A stretch of DNA of 64,000 bases from NCBI GenBank assembly GCA_031082125.1, contig JAVHLM010000022.1, positions 62,001 to 126,000 on the forward strand. The letters run 5' to 3'. This DNA comes from Candidatus Eremiobacterota bacterium. GTDB taxonomy: Bacteria > Vulcanimicrobiota > CADAWZ01 > Ess09-12. A model generated the notes under the pieces. That model searched no databases. It saw nothing but the letters and a program-made list of their open reading frames with translations, and was not told the origin of the DNA. The translations under genes were made by a program, and so were the position numbers. Positions 27,001 through 34,776 of the stretch are shown piece after piece; position 1 is the stretch's first letter, and every line of letters starts with the position of its first letter.

Positions 27001-27295
27001 CATCGCAGAGGGCACTTCGATGGACGGCGGAGCAAATCCTATTTCTGATGGTGACAGAGTGCTCATGGAATGGATAACGGCAATCAGCTCATCAGATGTG
27101 GAAGGCAGAATCTGCTTGGTGGAAAAAACTTCAAATGACGAAACATCCTCCTTTGCTTTAAAACGAATTGTGAGAAAAGGAAATCACTGGTTCCTCCGTT
27201 CAGAGGAAGAGGGGAACAGAAGAGATGAACCTGTCGTATTTAAAAATATCGCACCAATCGCTAGATTTGTGGAGCTAATCGATAATAAGGAATAG
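24074..27295 (+). CDS. PLD-nuclease/DEAD-like helicase with S24 (LexA)-like C-terminus
   Basis: 1073 residues. A phospholipase D-type domain at about 1-190 has HPKAYIF (His107) and GSSN (124-127), giving one HKD half-site. A superfamily 2 helicase follows: GLGKT with Lys241, DEFH at 323-326, TATPER, and QMGRGLR. A middle region is unassigned. Near residue 982 the phrase EGTSMDGG, then DGDRVLMEW and LKRIV with Lys1030, matches the Ser/Lys layout of S24 (LexA/UmuD) peptidase folds. PLD-helicase fusions occur in bacterial defence islands; a defence role is inference. Visibly A+T-rich (25141-25200 is 22/60 G+C), so probably horizontally acquired. Bracketed by inverted hairpin repeats. Confidence 0.85.
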   Translation: METNKIIPIFRSKPLARGGSDPFLEHLRPLFAKARAVDLVVSFVRSSGLTAIKGPLLDARDRGVPIRVLTGDYLDITEVEALNLLMDWALDGRIRTYIYESGCDSFHPKAYIFHYNQGGSAFVGSSNLSHSALGSGIEWNYRIDAEKDPEGFLFINKAFEELLSNQCVKPLDFQWLKEYRERCTRTSEKKIFRPPELIEPESPADLPQPHFIQEQALSALRETRKEGYQAGLVVLATGLGKTYLAAFDSMEFKRVLFVAHREEILHQSQSVFRKMRPGSFLGIFMGKEKNSAADVLFASIQTLSKKQNLSLFEPGYFDYIIIDEFHHACANTYRKLIAHFSPSFLLGITATPERTDQSDLLVLCENNLVYEKSLVAGITAGLLVPFSYYGIKDPVDYQNIPWRNGKFDPEMLENAVETQVRAEKALSSWKKLKGTRTIAFCCSRHHSDFMARYFKEKGGYKTASVHSGAGSDPRAESLLKLETGELDVIFAVDIFNEGLDVPDVDTVLMLRPTESSILFLQQMGRGLRTAKDKERLTIIDFIGNHRSFLLKPRTLLSLGGGTMTLARSLESVKKNTIELPPGCSVTYEMGLIDMMKEFLKISGLEAIETIYDEYRLIHGRRILAAELIQAGLSFNAIRTRYGGWFSFVGSRGDLMEKERYCLEKEPSWFRELEMMVMKNCFFFITIKALIEEDAFFVKIPLDSLALRAHNILARNPLLQKDIDPELFPNPLIPEPQKWLTYWEGNLVHISSGMQENKLGRLFNYRDNLFSLNLNVPEEFRDEFTAMTQELIDYRLSTYEKKRVISMPTDVEITKEIIAKVITSGGKTIKPIIMLGNLKKRDILPFGDTDLLADGVVYRARFVKKAINVMGVTGKEGNVLPEVLRKWFGPYAGSPGTSFHVRFRNEAGQWVMEPVKMDPESNVIYFPGRFRVPFFRDFRVACGAFVNGYYNEACKNADILEIESKRKSIDTAKYFVIIAEGTSMDGGANPISDGDRVLMEWITAISSSDVEGRICLVEKTSNDETSSFALKRIVRKGNHWFLRSEEEGNRRDEPVVFKNIAPIARFVELIDNKE

Positions 27296-27368
27296 GCTTT
27301 GCTCCGGCTGCAAGACTTCATGAAATAGTTCAGCGATTGTTTGGGTGTCGAAATCCTCTGAATCACTT

Positions 27369-27480
27369 AGAGGACAGGGGGCATTCTCCTTTTCAGCAAA
27401 CAATTGGATTTGTCGCTATACTGGCGTTCGTATCACAGGCAAATCCTGTTTGCCGGGAGAATGGCCCCTGGCCTCACTCT
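27369..27480. repeat. Hairpin repeat, right copy
   Basis: 112 bp, inverted partner of 23749-23859. Its right end lies 7 bp from the stop codon of the Rpn-type fragment at 27488. The same junction, a degenerate GAATGGCC..CTGGC..TCAC followed by CTTACAG, recurs at about 28992-29027. Confidence 0.85.
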
Positions 27481-27487
27481 GCAAGGC

Positions 27488-27715
27488 TTACAGCTTCTCT
27501 ATTTCCTCTTCGCCGAGGCCCGTGTATTCGGTAATGGTTTTCGCGTCGAGGCCTTTTTCCTTCATCTTCAGGCCTATTTCCCTAAGGCTGTCTGCCCGGC
27601 CCTTCTCCATGCCCTTCTCCAGGGCCCTTTTCTCTGCCTGGAATAACTGCGACGCAAGGTCACGGCGGCCCTTCTCGCTTTTCTTCCTATCAGGCTTCCC
27701 CTTCAAGAAAAGTAT
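27488..27715 (-). pseudogene. C-terminal fragment of an Rpn-type PD-(D/E)XK nuclease/transposase
   Basis: About 75 codons reading FLKGKPDRKKSEKGRRDL through ALEKGMEKGRADSLREIG and ending AKTITEYTGLGEEEIEKL. This helical tail with EKG repeats and a final helix-turn-helix-like segment is typical of Rpn (YhgA-like, recombination-promoting) nucleases. The nuclease domain itself is absent: upstream in frame the sequence is the promoter region of the next gene. A longer frame to 27979 is open but not homologous. Confidence 0.7.
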
Positions 27716-27803
27716 AAAGGAGTCGCATTGACAGGATATGACGAAAATGTTATCAGAACCGGCAGAATTGTAAAAAGAGTGTGAACTCACCGTGACCCTT
27801 CCA

Positions 27804-27832
27804 TTGACCGCAGTGACTATCTCTGCTACAAT
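27804..27832 (+). promoter_or_regulatory. Sigma-70-type promoter for the secreted protein gene
   Basis: TTGACC at 27804-27809 and TACAAT at 27827-27832 are 17 bases apart. The predicted start of transcription is near 27839, about 50 bp before the ATG at 27891. Confidence 0.6.
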
Positions 27833-27890
27833 TGACCCTGAAGAAAGCACTGGATTTTCTTGAGTTCCCGAAGGAAAGGCGGTCCATTCT

Positions 27891-28955
27891 ATGCTCCTGG
27901 AAAAGCGGATCCTGGTAATTCTTGCCCTGGGGGCCCTCCTGGCAGTTTCAGCGCCTGCTCCTGCAAAACAGGTTATCATCGAGGGGAAAGGCTCTCAGCA
28001 GAGAGGCACACCCACAAGCGGGGCAAAGCTCTCCGCTTCGCCCTTCACTCTCCCCTCGACGGGGACGCTCATCAATTTCTCCGGAACGGCTGAAAGCTTC
28101 TGGATAACCAATGCCGGGGGGAAGACCGTTTTCACCTCAGCGCCCGGGAAAAATCCCGTGGGCTTCACTCTGGCGGCCGGCGCCTATTATGTCTATCCCA
28201 ACCTTGGGGCGGGTATGAATTATGCCGACGTCATCGTGCAGTTCCAATGTGAAACAGGAGGGCCCGTTCCCTCGCCTTCACCGACTTCCCCGCTAGGGAA
28301 GACGACCGTTCTTTTCGATGACTTCGAGCGAGGAACCCTGGACAGCTCCCTGTGGGAATTGAGAAGCGCCACGGGGAAAGGCAGCTCTTTCGGGAGCGGG
28401 AGCGGGGTGTCAGTTCACATCCACAGGAGCGGCCAGGACGGGAGCGTTTTATCCCAGCTCGACGGCCAGCGGGAGAGCATCCTTGTGATTACACAGGAAG
28501 CGGCTGACAGGGGTGGGGCAGTGGTGACAAAGCCGATAACGCCTGTTCCGGGAAAGCTCCTGAAGATCACAAAACGCACCATGGTCCACTATGGAGGGAA
28601 TCATTTCACAGGGATCACCGCCATACTGTCGGAGGACCTCTCGAGGGTTTTCGGGCAGGTGACCTATGCACACTACGAGGCGATGAACTGCTTCTATGCA
28701 GGGTTCCTGAAATCACCGGCCACGCTTCCCTCCATCTGGAATACATGGTTCAGCGAGTATCTCATCTTTGACCCGACGACAGGGGATATTACCTTGCAGG
28801 TGAACGGCGCATCGGCCACTCTCAAGGGAGGCGGCAAGCAGGGCGGGGTTCCTGTAAAAGGACCATTCAGGGTAGGCATGCATGCCTATGGCTGGGGAAC
28901 AGGGCACAGCCACTCAATCGACAGCATCCGGATTGAATGGATCAATAAAATATGA
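27891..28955 (+). CDS. Secreted protein with jelly-roll-like C-terminal domain, unknown
   Basis: 354 residues. A signal peptide with a hydrophobic core is followed by an A-rich cleavage region (APAPAKQ). A first beta-rich domain (about 25-125) is joined by a PVPSPSPTSP linker to a second domain beginning VLFDDFERGTLDSSLWELRS, the typical opening of concanavalin-like or DUF1349-type jelly rolls that bind or cut polysaccharides. No catalytic residues identified. Its G+C-rich codon use is like the chromosome, unlike the helicase, although Rpn fragments lie on both sides. Confidence 0.7.
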   Translation: MLLEKRILVILALGALLAVSAPAPAKQVIIEGKGSQQRGTPTSGAKLSASPFTLPSTGTLINFSGTAESFWITNAGGKTVFTSAPGKNPVGFTLAAGAYYVYPNLGAGMNYADVIVQFQCETGGPVPSPSPTSPLGKTTVLFDDFERGTLDSSLWELRSATGKGSSFGSGSGVSVHIHRSGQDGSVLSQLDGQRESILVITQEAADRGGAVVTKPITPVPGKLLKITKRTMVHYGGNHFTGITAILSEDLSRVFGQVTYAHYEAMNCFYAGFLKSPATLPSIWNTWFSEYLIFDPTTGDITLQVNGASATLKGGGKQGGVPVKGPFRVGMHAYGWGTGHSHSIDSIRIEWINKI

Positions 28956-28994
28956 TCTCATGAACCGTGTGATGACCACGGGTATTGACGATGA
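28953..28994 (+). pseudogene. Duplicated fragment of the 5' end of the UbiE-like gene
   Basis: The stretch codes YDLMNRVMTTGIDDEW, matching YDLMNRVMTLGLDEGW in the methyltransferase at 29317, with high DNA identity. It sits right after the stop of the secreted protein gene and runs straight into the degenerate hairpin/Rpn junction. A relic of rearrangement. Confidence 0.65.
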
Positions 28995-29021
28995 ATGGCC
29001 ACTGGCTTCACGGTTCAATTC

Positions 29022-29090
29022 TTACAGTTTCTCTATTTCCTCTTCGCCAATGCCCGTGTATTCGGCAATGGTTTTCGCGTCATGGCTTTT
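29022..29090 (-). pseudogene. Second Rpn C-terminal fragment
   Basis: About 22 codons ending AKTIAEYTGIGEEEIEKL, nearly identical at protein and DNA level to the end of the fragment at 27488. A stop precedes it in frame. Only the extreme C-terminus survives. Confidence 0.7.
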
Positions 29091-29094
29091 TTAC

Positions 29095-29256
29095 GGACTA
29101 GAGGGAGAGCAGTATGCGGAGGCGATCTTCAACTGCGTTGAGGGTTCCCTCCGGCACCAGCACGACAGACTCTGCCGGCCCATGATTGAACTGATCAACG
29201 GATATGATAAGGCCCGGTCTCACTCCCGCCTGCTCCCGGCCATTTGCAGGGACTGA
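29095..29256 (+). pseudogene. Possible C-terminal gene fragment, unknown
   Basis: An open frame with chromosome-like codon use reads LEGEQYAEAIFNCVEGSLRH and continues to a stop at 29256. It has no start or ribosome site of its own and is preceded by the Rpn relic. No family recognised; it may be the tail of a displaced gene. Confidence 0.3.
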
Positions 29257-29316
29257 AGCCTTCATATCGAAGGAAACGGCAACGGCACTCACCGAAAGGT
29301 TATTCCTGGAGAAATA

Positions 29317-30021
29317 ATGCTGAAGACGCTCTTCGAAGCCATAAGACCTGCAGACTATGATCTCATGAACCGCGTGATGACCCTGGGCCTTGATGAGGGC
29401 TGGCGATGCAAAGCGGCGAGGAGCCTCCTCGCTCGCGAACCCCGGCAGGTGCTCGATCTCTGCTGCGGCACCGGTGATCTGGCCTGCGCCCTGGCAAGGG
29501 AATCCCTCAGAAATAAATCTGCATGCACCATCACCGGGCTTGATTTCTGCGGCCCCTTCCTGGACCATGGCAGAAAGAAATCAAGGTGTGAGGGGCTTGC
29601 CGTTTCCTGGGTGAAGGGTGACTCGGCCTTTCTCCCCTTCCAGGACAGCTCTTTCGACGGCATAGGCATCACCTTTGCCTTCAGGAACCTTACGCATCAT
29701 AATCCACAGAGTGCCGCGTTCCTTGCCGAGATGCTGAGAGTGCTCAGGAAAGAGGGGAGCCTCGTCTTCTTTGAGACTGCCCAGCCTCCTCACCCTGCAG
29801 TAAAATGGCTTTTCCGCACATATCTCAGGCGGGTTATTCCACTCCTCGGAGGCATCATCACGCGAAACAGGAAGGCATATTCCTACCTTGCAGGCTCCAC
29901 ATCTGAGTTCATGGACTCACGCCAGGTCACTGAGCTGCTCAGGGATGCAGGGTTCAATGAAATAAAGGCAGAGCCATTCTTCTTCGGCGCGGTCTGCCTC
30001 TATTCATGCCGAAAGCCCTGA
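29317..30021 (+). CDS. ubiE: UbiE/MenG-like quinone C-methyltransferase
   Basis: 234 residues. Features of the UbiE/COQ5 family are present: YDLMNRVMTLGLDEGWR near the start, SAM motif I VLDLCCGTGDLA, FDGIGITFAFRNLTHH, and the C-terminal SYLAGSTSEF and FFGAVCLYSC. By family it methylates the ring of demethylmenaquinone or an ubiquinone precursor using S-adenosylmethionine. Motif I has CC where GG or AG is common, a mild oddity. Ribosome site TGGAG precedes the ATG. No other quinone genes adjoin it. A fragment of its 5' end is duplicated at 28953. Confidence 0.85.
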   Translation: MLKTLFEAIRPADYDLMNRVMTLGLDEGWRCKAARSLLAREPRQVLDLCCGTGDLACALARESLRNKSACTITGLDFCGPFLDHGRKKSRCEGLAVSWVKGDSAFLPFQDSSFDGIGITFAFRNLTHHNPQSAAFLAEMLRVLRKEGSLVFFETAQPPHPAVKWLFRTYLRRVIPLLGGIITRNRKAYSYLAGSTSEFMDSRQVTELLRDAGFNEIKAEPFFFGAVCLYSCRKP

Positions 30022-30036
30022 AACCTTAAATCCTTT

Positions 30037-30061
30037 ATCCCGGAGAAGCTCTCCCCGGGAT
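30037..30061. terminator. Possible hairpin between convergent genes
   Basis: ATCCCGG and CCGGGAT pair around an 11-base loop between the UbiE-like and TldE-like genes. No T-run follows on either strand, so terminator function is uncertain. Confidence 0.3.
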
Positions 30062-30062
30062 C

Positions 30063-31826
30063 CTAGTGAGAAGGCCCCGCTGCCGGGTGGGGCACCAGAG
30101 GAGGCCTGGCATATTTCCCGGAAGGCCTGTTAAGATCGACCTCTGAAAAAAGCAGTGACGGGGTGATGACGGTTGCAAAAGTACCGCCGGCGGGATCGGT
30201 CCTGTCGGGAAAGATGTAGTCAACGGGTGCCTTGTACCTGCTGATAGGGTAATTGTAAACCACAGGATCATTGCCAAGGGCAAGGATGTCCTTGAAAAGC
30301 CTCACGCTCATCCTTCCAAACTCCGCCCCCCTGATGAGCTCTTCCTTTCCGTCTGGATACACCCTGTACACCAGGACAGGAGAGGCAAGCTCAAACTCCG
30401 AGGGAAGGGCTCCTGACTGGCTCCCCTTGTCACCGGTTGAAAGATTGGGAGGCAGGATGGATTTGACCAGGTAGCCATATTTCAGGTTATCCTCCTTGAG
30501 CTGTGCCATCAGCCTTTTTTTCAGGTCACCGGCCGGGACTGCCTTGTCAGACGAGACGCTCACCACCGCAGGCGCCGCCGAGATCCCCCTGAAATGGCCG
30601 TTGGAGCCGCTAAAGCCCTCGACGGGTGAGCGGGACATCAGGAGATTCTTCATTATACCCTTCTCCACAAGCACCATGTTCTTCGCCTTTATACCCTCTT
30701 CATCCACGAGATAGGAGCCGAGGAGGGGGATGCCCTTCCAGGCATTTTTTGTCACTTCATCGACAATGGTAGCCGATCCGCCTATCACGCGGGCGCCCAC
30801 TTTGGACTGCAGGGGATTCTCCCTGCCTGCCGCTTCGCCTTCATCGGAGTCGGCGGATTCGGAGACTCTCTTGGCCGCGAGGGCTTTGATGAAACCCCTC
30901 GCCATCATCTCCGCCGCTGCCTGCCCCTCGAAGAGTACGGGGCCGCTGAAATTTTCCGCCAGCGGAGCCGTTCTCAGGGCCATCAGGTCCCTGAGCATAG
31001 CCGCCACGTCTTCCTTTATCCTTTCCCTGCCGGGGAGACCGGAAAGATCAGCCGCCTTGTACTGCACGAAGTTCTTCAGCGGCATCCCGTCATCGGCCCG
31101 GGTCTCGGCACATATGGTGAGCCAGCAGGATTTCCTGGGCTCCACGCTCTCGGCTCCGTCACTGTTGACATAATAGACGTTTTCGCGCCGCTCCCCGAAA
31201 TACACCGATGATTTCCTGAGCTTTCCGTTTCCCGTGAGCTGCTGCGCAACGGTCCTGACCAGTTCCCGGCCCTGTTCCCTGTCGGTGATGGCAAGGTCCA
31301 TGGGTGCCTTCACCTCTGTGAAAGCTTCTCCTTTCGTGAAGTCCGGAACCGTTTTCGCATGGATCATGTTCCTGAGCCAGGCCCTTTTCTTTGTGAGCTG
31401 CTCAAGGGCTGCCTTGTACAGCCTGTCGGTCTCCATCCAGAGCTGCCTTCTGAGCACACCGTAATTGTCGTCGATGACGACCTCGCTCTGTGGATTCGTG
31501 CGCCCGTATGACATCCCGGCATCAAAATGGGTGTTATCGACCTGGCAGTCCCCCACCCTCAGATCGGTCTTCAGCATTCGCCATCGCATCCCGTCATCTT
31601 CAGTGATCGCCCCTGAGTCGGCCGCGACGGAGAGAAGGCTCCAATCCTTCACCAGGTAGGAGAGGAAATAGGGGCTGGCCTCCTTGTCGAGCTGCAGTTG
31701 TTCCATGGACCTTCTGAGCTCGTCACGCATGGCTTTCAGCAGTACCTGCTCCTCCCCGTGGCAGGGCCGGGAGAAGAGGGAGAGGCAGAGGAGAAGAAGA
31801 GCGCTCCATATCGCTATCCTTTTCAT
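30063..31826 (-). CDS. Exported TldE/PmbA-like protein (no HExxxH)
   Basis: 587 residues. A signal peptide (MKRIAIWSALLLLCLSLFSR) leads to a TldD/PmbA-fold protein. TldD and TldE normally form a cytosolic heterodimeric metalloprotease that trims peptides such as microcin B17; TldE lacks the zinc site. Here the expected HExxxH position reads FEGQAAAEMM, so this copy is the metal-free partner, in agreement with the adjacent gene that has the motif. The two overlap by four bases (ATGA), indicating coupled translation. Signal peptides on both suggest an extracytoplasmic version. Homologous blocks: RSPVEGFSGSNGH and the final VDLNRPSGK region. Confidence 0.85.
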   Translation of the reverse strand: MKRIAIWSALLLLCLSLFSRPCHGEEQVLLKAMRDELRRSMEQLQLDKEASPYFLSYLVKDWSLLSVAADSGAITEDDGMRWRMLKTDLRVGDCQVDNTHFDAGMSYGRTNPQSEVVIDDNYGVLRRQLWMETDRLYKAALEQLTKKRAWLRNMIHAKTVPDFTKGEAFTEVKAPMDLAITDREQGRELVRTVAQQLTGNGKLRKSSVYFGERRENVYYVNSDGAESVEPRKSCWLTICAETRADDGMPLKNFVQYKAADLSGLPGRERIKEDVAAMLRDLMALRTAPLAENFSGPVLFEGQAAAEMMARGFIKALAAKRVSESADSDEGEAAGRENPLQSKVGARVIGGSATIVDEVTKNAWKGIPLLGSYLVDEEGIKAKNMVLVEKGIMKNLLMSRSPVEGFSGSNGHFRGISAAPAVVSVSSDKAVPAGDLKKRLMAQLKEDNLKYGYLVKSILPPNLSTGDKGSQSGALPSEFELASPVLVYRVYPDGKEELIRGAEFGRMSVRLFKDILALGNDPVVYNYPISRYKAPVDYIFPDRTDPAGGTFATVITPSLLFSEVDLNRPSGKYARPPLVPHPAAGPSH

Positions 31827-33541
31827 CTTGAGGACCCCCTTTCCTCAATCTGTGAAGGTGGCGGCGGAAGGATGGGGAGCTTGTCCTGGGACTTCCCTTT
31901 CTTCTGCACCTCGATCTGCCTGACAAGCAGGGAAGGCGAGACAGCCGAGACCGGCACGTCGCCGCTCTCGGCGCCGCACATGCCGTTGAAGACCTCGGGC
32001 GTGTCGCCGGTGGCGATAATCTTGTCAAAGGTGGTGAGAGGAGTCCCGATGAAGTTGACGCCCCGCACCAGCTCGTCGGGCCGCCCGTCCACGAAGATTT
32101 TGTACACCACGAGGGGATTCACGGTGAAGGCGTTGGGGAGCGACCTTGTCGTCAGCGTGAAGCCGCCCTGGATCTCCTTGAAATAGAGGCCGAAGGGCTT
32201 GCCCTGCTTTTTGAGCTCGCTGATGAGCATTTCTTTCAGCTCTTTCTCAGGGTAGTGCTTACGGGAAGTCACGATGAGATTTGACTGGCGCGACACGGGA
32301 ACCTGCCCCGGCTGGCAGCGGGCGTGGCCGTTCGACCGCGGGAAGCCCTCTATGGGGGAGCGGGTCATCAGGAAATCCCGGAGCACCCCGTCCTTGACGG
32401 CCACCACCTTCTCCGCTTTCGTGCCCTGGTCATCATACTCATAGAAGCCCGAGAGCTTCAGTGCTCCAAGCTCCTTTACGGTGGGATCGAAAATGACCGA
32501 GATAAACTCGGGGAGAATTTTTTCGTGGACCTTCTTCTTGAAGGTCTGGCTCTCAGACTCGCTTTTCTGGCGGTGCCCCTCGAGGCGGTGGCCCAGGATC
32601 TCGTGGAAAAAGACGCCGCTCGATTTTCCCGAGAGGATTGCCGGGCCTTCATAGGCTTCCACAAGCGGCGCCATCCTGAGAAGACCCAGGGTCTTCACCA
32701 TCGCGGTGATGTGGGCCTCGATCTGCTTTTCACCGGGAAAATCGGACTCCCGGAAGCCGAAATAGCTCAGCATCAGGGGCAGCTCCATGCCGTCGTCGGC
32801 TTTCGCCGTGGCGGATATGAAGAGGCGCATGTAATTGACGGTGGTCTCCACCCTGGAGCCTTCCGTGTTGACGAAATACTTGGTGCGGACCTCGCTCGAG
32901 AAGGAGGCGTCGCCCTTGAGGACATAGGGCAGCTTCCTGAAGGGCTCCGAATAGGCGCGGACCTTCTGCGCCCAGGCATCAAGGTCCACTTTTACCCCAG
33001 CAGGCTCCGCGACGGAGACAGAGGGACTCTGGAGGGTAAAATCGCTGGATTCATCTTCCTCCTTGACTTTGAGTGCCTTGTCGGTCTTCACCTTCGCCAG
33101 GTTCTCAACGGCTTCCCTGTAGGCATCATCGGTTTCCTGCCAGAGCAGCTCCTTCAGGCCCTGGGGATTCTCGTCGAGGGGGGCCTTGTTCGGCTCATGG
33201 AGGCCTATCATCCTTCTTCCCCCCCGAATCTCATGGGTATTGTCCACTTTCGGCGAGCCCACCCTCACGTCAATGGTCAGGTAGGCCCGCGATGTCTCGA
33301 GTTTCTTCGCAAGGGCGCCGAAGGAGGCATAGGCGGACTGCCTCTTTATCGAGTCAATGGTATAGCTCATATAGTAGGGAGGCGTTTCCTGGCGGCCCAG
33401 GGCCTGGAAATTCCTCTTAAGTTCGCCTTCCATCACAGCAAGCTTTGCTGAGCCAGCCTCGGTGCCCGATATCGCCTGTGATCGCATGAACAGTACCAAG
33501 AGGATAACTATTGGGAGAAAGCGTGAACAGGTCTTCAGCAT
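31823..33541 (-). CDS. Exported TldD-like metallopeptidase
   Basis: 572 residues from the ATG at 33541, which has GGAGG five bases upstream; an earlier ATG at 33553 is less likely. A signal peptide precedes the TldD fold. The zinc motif HEILGH (HExxxH) is intact and is followed by the EGHRQKSE segment, matching active TldD proteins. TRSPIEGFPRSNGHAR is the shared TldD/TldE loop. With the downstream TldE-like gene it should form an envelope or periplasmic heterodimeric protease; the substrate is unknown. The YARHG secreted protein gene lies upstream on the same strand and could be functionally linked. Confidence 0.88.
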   Translation of the reverse strand: MLKTCSRFLPIVILLVLFMRSQAISGTEAGSAKLAVMEGELKRNFQALGRQETPPYYMSYTIDSIKRQSAYASFGALAKKLETSRAYLTIDVRVGSPKVDNTHEIRGGRRMIGLHEPNKAPLDENPQGLKELLWQETDDAYREAVENLAKVKTDKALKVKEEDESSDFTLQSPSVSVAEPAGVKVDLDAWAQKVRAYSEPFRKLPYVLKGDASFSSEVRTKYFVNTEGSRVETTVNYMRLFISATAKADDGMELPLMLSYFGFRESDFPGEKQIEAHITAMVKTLGLLRMAPLVEAYEGPAILSGKSSGVFFHEILGHRLEGHRQKSESESQTFKKKVHEKILPEFISVIFDPTVKELGALKLSGFYEYDDQGTKAEKVVAVKDGVLRDFLMTRSPIEGFPRSNGHARCQPGQVPVSRQSNLIVTSRKHYPEKELKEMLISELKKQGKPFGLYFKEIQGGFTLTTRSLPNAFTVNPLVVYKIFVDGRPDELVRGVNFIGTPLTTFDKIIATGDTPEVFNGMCGAESGDVPVSAVSPSLLVRQIEVQKKGKSQDKLPILPPPPSQIEERGSSR

Positions 33542-33656
33542 CGGCACCTCCATGGAAAGGTTATGGGTCTTCGGGACTTCGGGAGCTCTCCCTTACCCTA
33601 TACTAACATAACGGTGAATGGTGTGCAAACTCACCGCGAGAAGGATAAATCTGATA

Positions 33657-34748
33657 TTACCACGTAAGGCCCTTCTTTTTCTGGTACTCCAGGATGTAGG
33701 CGGCATTCTTCTTTTCCACGTCAGTGAGAAGGGCTTCACGGTAATTTTCGTCAGGCACGTACCAGTCCATGGAGTCGAAATACTTTTTGAGCTCCTGGTC
33801 CTTGAAAGGGCGGCCGTGGCGGGCATAGATCTCGTTCCTGATGAGGGTGAGCTCCCTGGCTGTCTTCCCCTTCAGGTCAAACTCCGTGAGGAGCCTTCTT
33901 GACGAGTCGGGGATCATCCCCGCAATCGGCGCCCTCGGCATGAAAGAGGGATTGAGCCATGCAGACGGTGCCGCGAGGGGCATGGGTGCATAACCGCTGT
34001 ATACCGCGATGAAGAGCTCCTTCGAGGGTGCAAAATTCTTCAGGTCAAGGCGGAGCTTTCCCTCTTCATCCTTAAAGCCTACCATATTAATGCCGTATAT
34101 GTCGGAATTCCTCAGGGGAGCGACAGGGATCACCGTGAGGGTAAACTCACCGATGGTGCCGCCCTTCCAGTTCCTTGCCGTCGTGAGGATATATTCCAGG
34201 AAGCTCACCGCCCTGAAAGTGCTGGTGCTTGAAAGGCTGCTTCCCATGTAAGCCCGGTAGCGGTGCCACACGGTGCGCTCCTGGCCTTCTCCGAATGAAA
34301 GCTTCCAGGTTTTCCAGGACGTGCTTTTAAAAGACGAGTCTTTCCCTTGCAGAATATTGGGTCCTTTTTTCCGGGTGACTGCCACGGCCCTGCCGTCGGC
34401 TTTGCATTGAAAGTCCTTGACATCGAGGGCATAGTCGCCTGAATCCCTGTTTACGAGATCTTCCTCTGAAAAGTAAGGGAAGCCCATGGTCACATCGCTT
34501 TGAGTGCCCTCGTTCTTCATGGTGTAAGTCACTTCCACCGTGGCATCCCCTTCGCTGAGCTCCACGACGAGAACCTCTTTCAGGAGCCTCACCGCGCGGT
34601 TCTCAAGCGGATAGGCGCTGCCTCCCGTGAACCCGATGGTGGTGTCGTTAGAAAATGACGGCCCTGTGCCGTGGAATAGTGCCATCTGCAGAAAGCAGAA
34701 GACCATCACGGTCAGTGCGAAGAGGGAGCTTTTTGCTTCTCTTTTCAT
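33657..34748 (-). CDS. Secreted protein with YARHG domain
   Basis: 363 residues. A signal peptide ends near GTGPSFSNDT; the mature N-terminus (TTIGFTGGSAYPLENRAV) resembles DUF4424-type extracellular proteins. The C-terminal 75 residues are a clear YARHG domain: LTLIRNEIYARHGRPF, a Trp-Tyr pair (DWYVP) and LTDVEKKNAAYI. YARHG domains are extracellular and thought to bind or modify peptidoglycan or other wall components. The ATG at 34748 has AGGAGG upstream and there is a good promoter at 34777-34804. It may be a substrate or partner of the exported TldD/TldE-like pair downstream. Confidence 0.82.
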   Translation of the reverse strand: MKREAKSSLFALTVMVFCFLQMALFHGTGPSFSNDTTIGFTGGSAYPLENRAVRLLKEVLVVELSEGDATVEVTYTMKNEGTQSDVTMGFPYFSEEDLVNRDSGDYALDVKDFQCKADGRAVAVTRKKGPNILQGKDSSFKSTSWKTWKLSFGEGQERTVWHRYRAYMGSSLSSTSTFRAVSFLEYILTTARNWKGGTIGEFTLTVIPVAPLRNSDIYGINMVGFKDEEGKLRLDLKNFAPSKELFIAVYSGYAPMPLAAPSAWLNPSFMPRAPIAGMIPDSSRRLLTEFDLKGKTARELTLIRNEIYARHGRPFKDQELKKYFDSMDWYVPDENYREALLTDVEKKNAAYILEYQKKKGLTW

Positions 34749-34776
34749 GGCATTCCTCCTGGAATTATTCACGTCG

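Noticed and set aside
27716-27979. Upstream part of the long minus frame ending in the Rpn tail
   Set aside because: It covers the promoter and signal peptide codons of the gene at 27891 and has no Rpn-like sequence.
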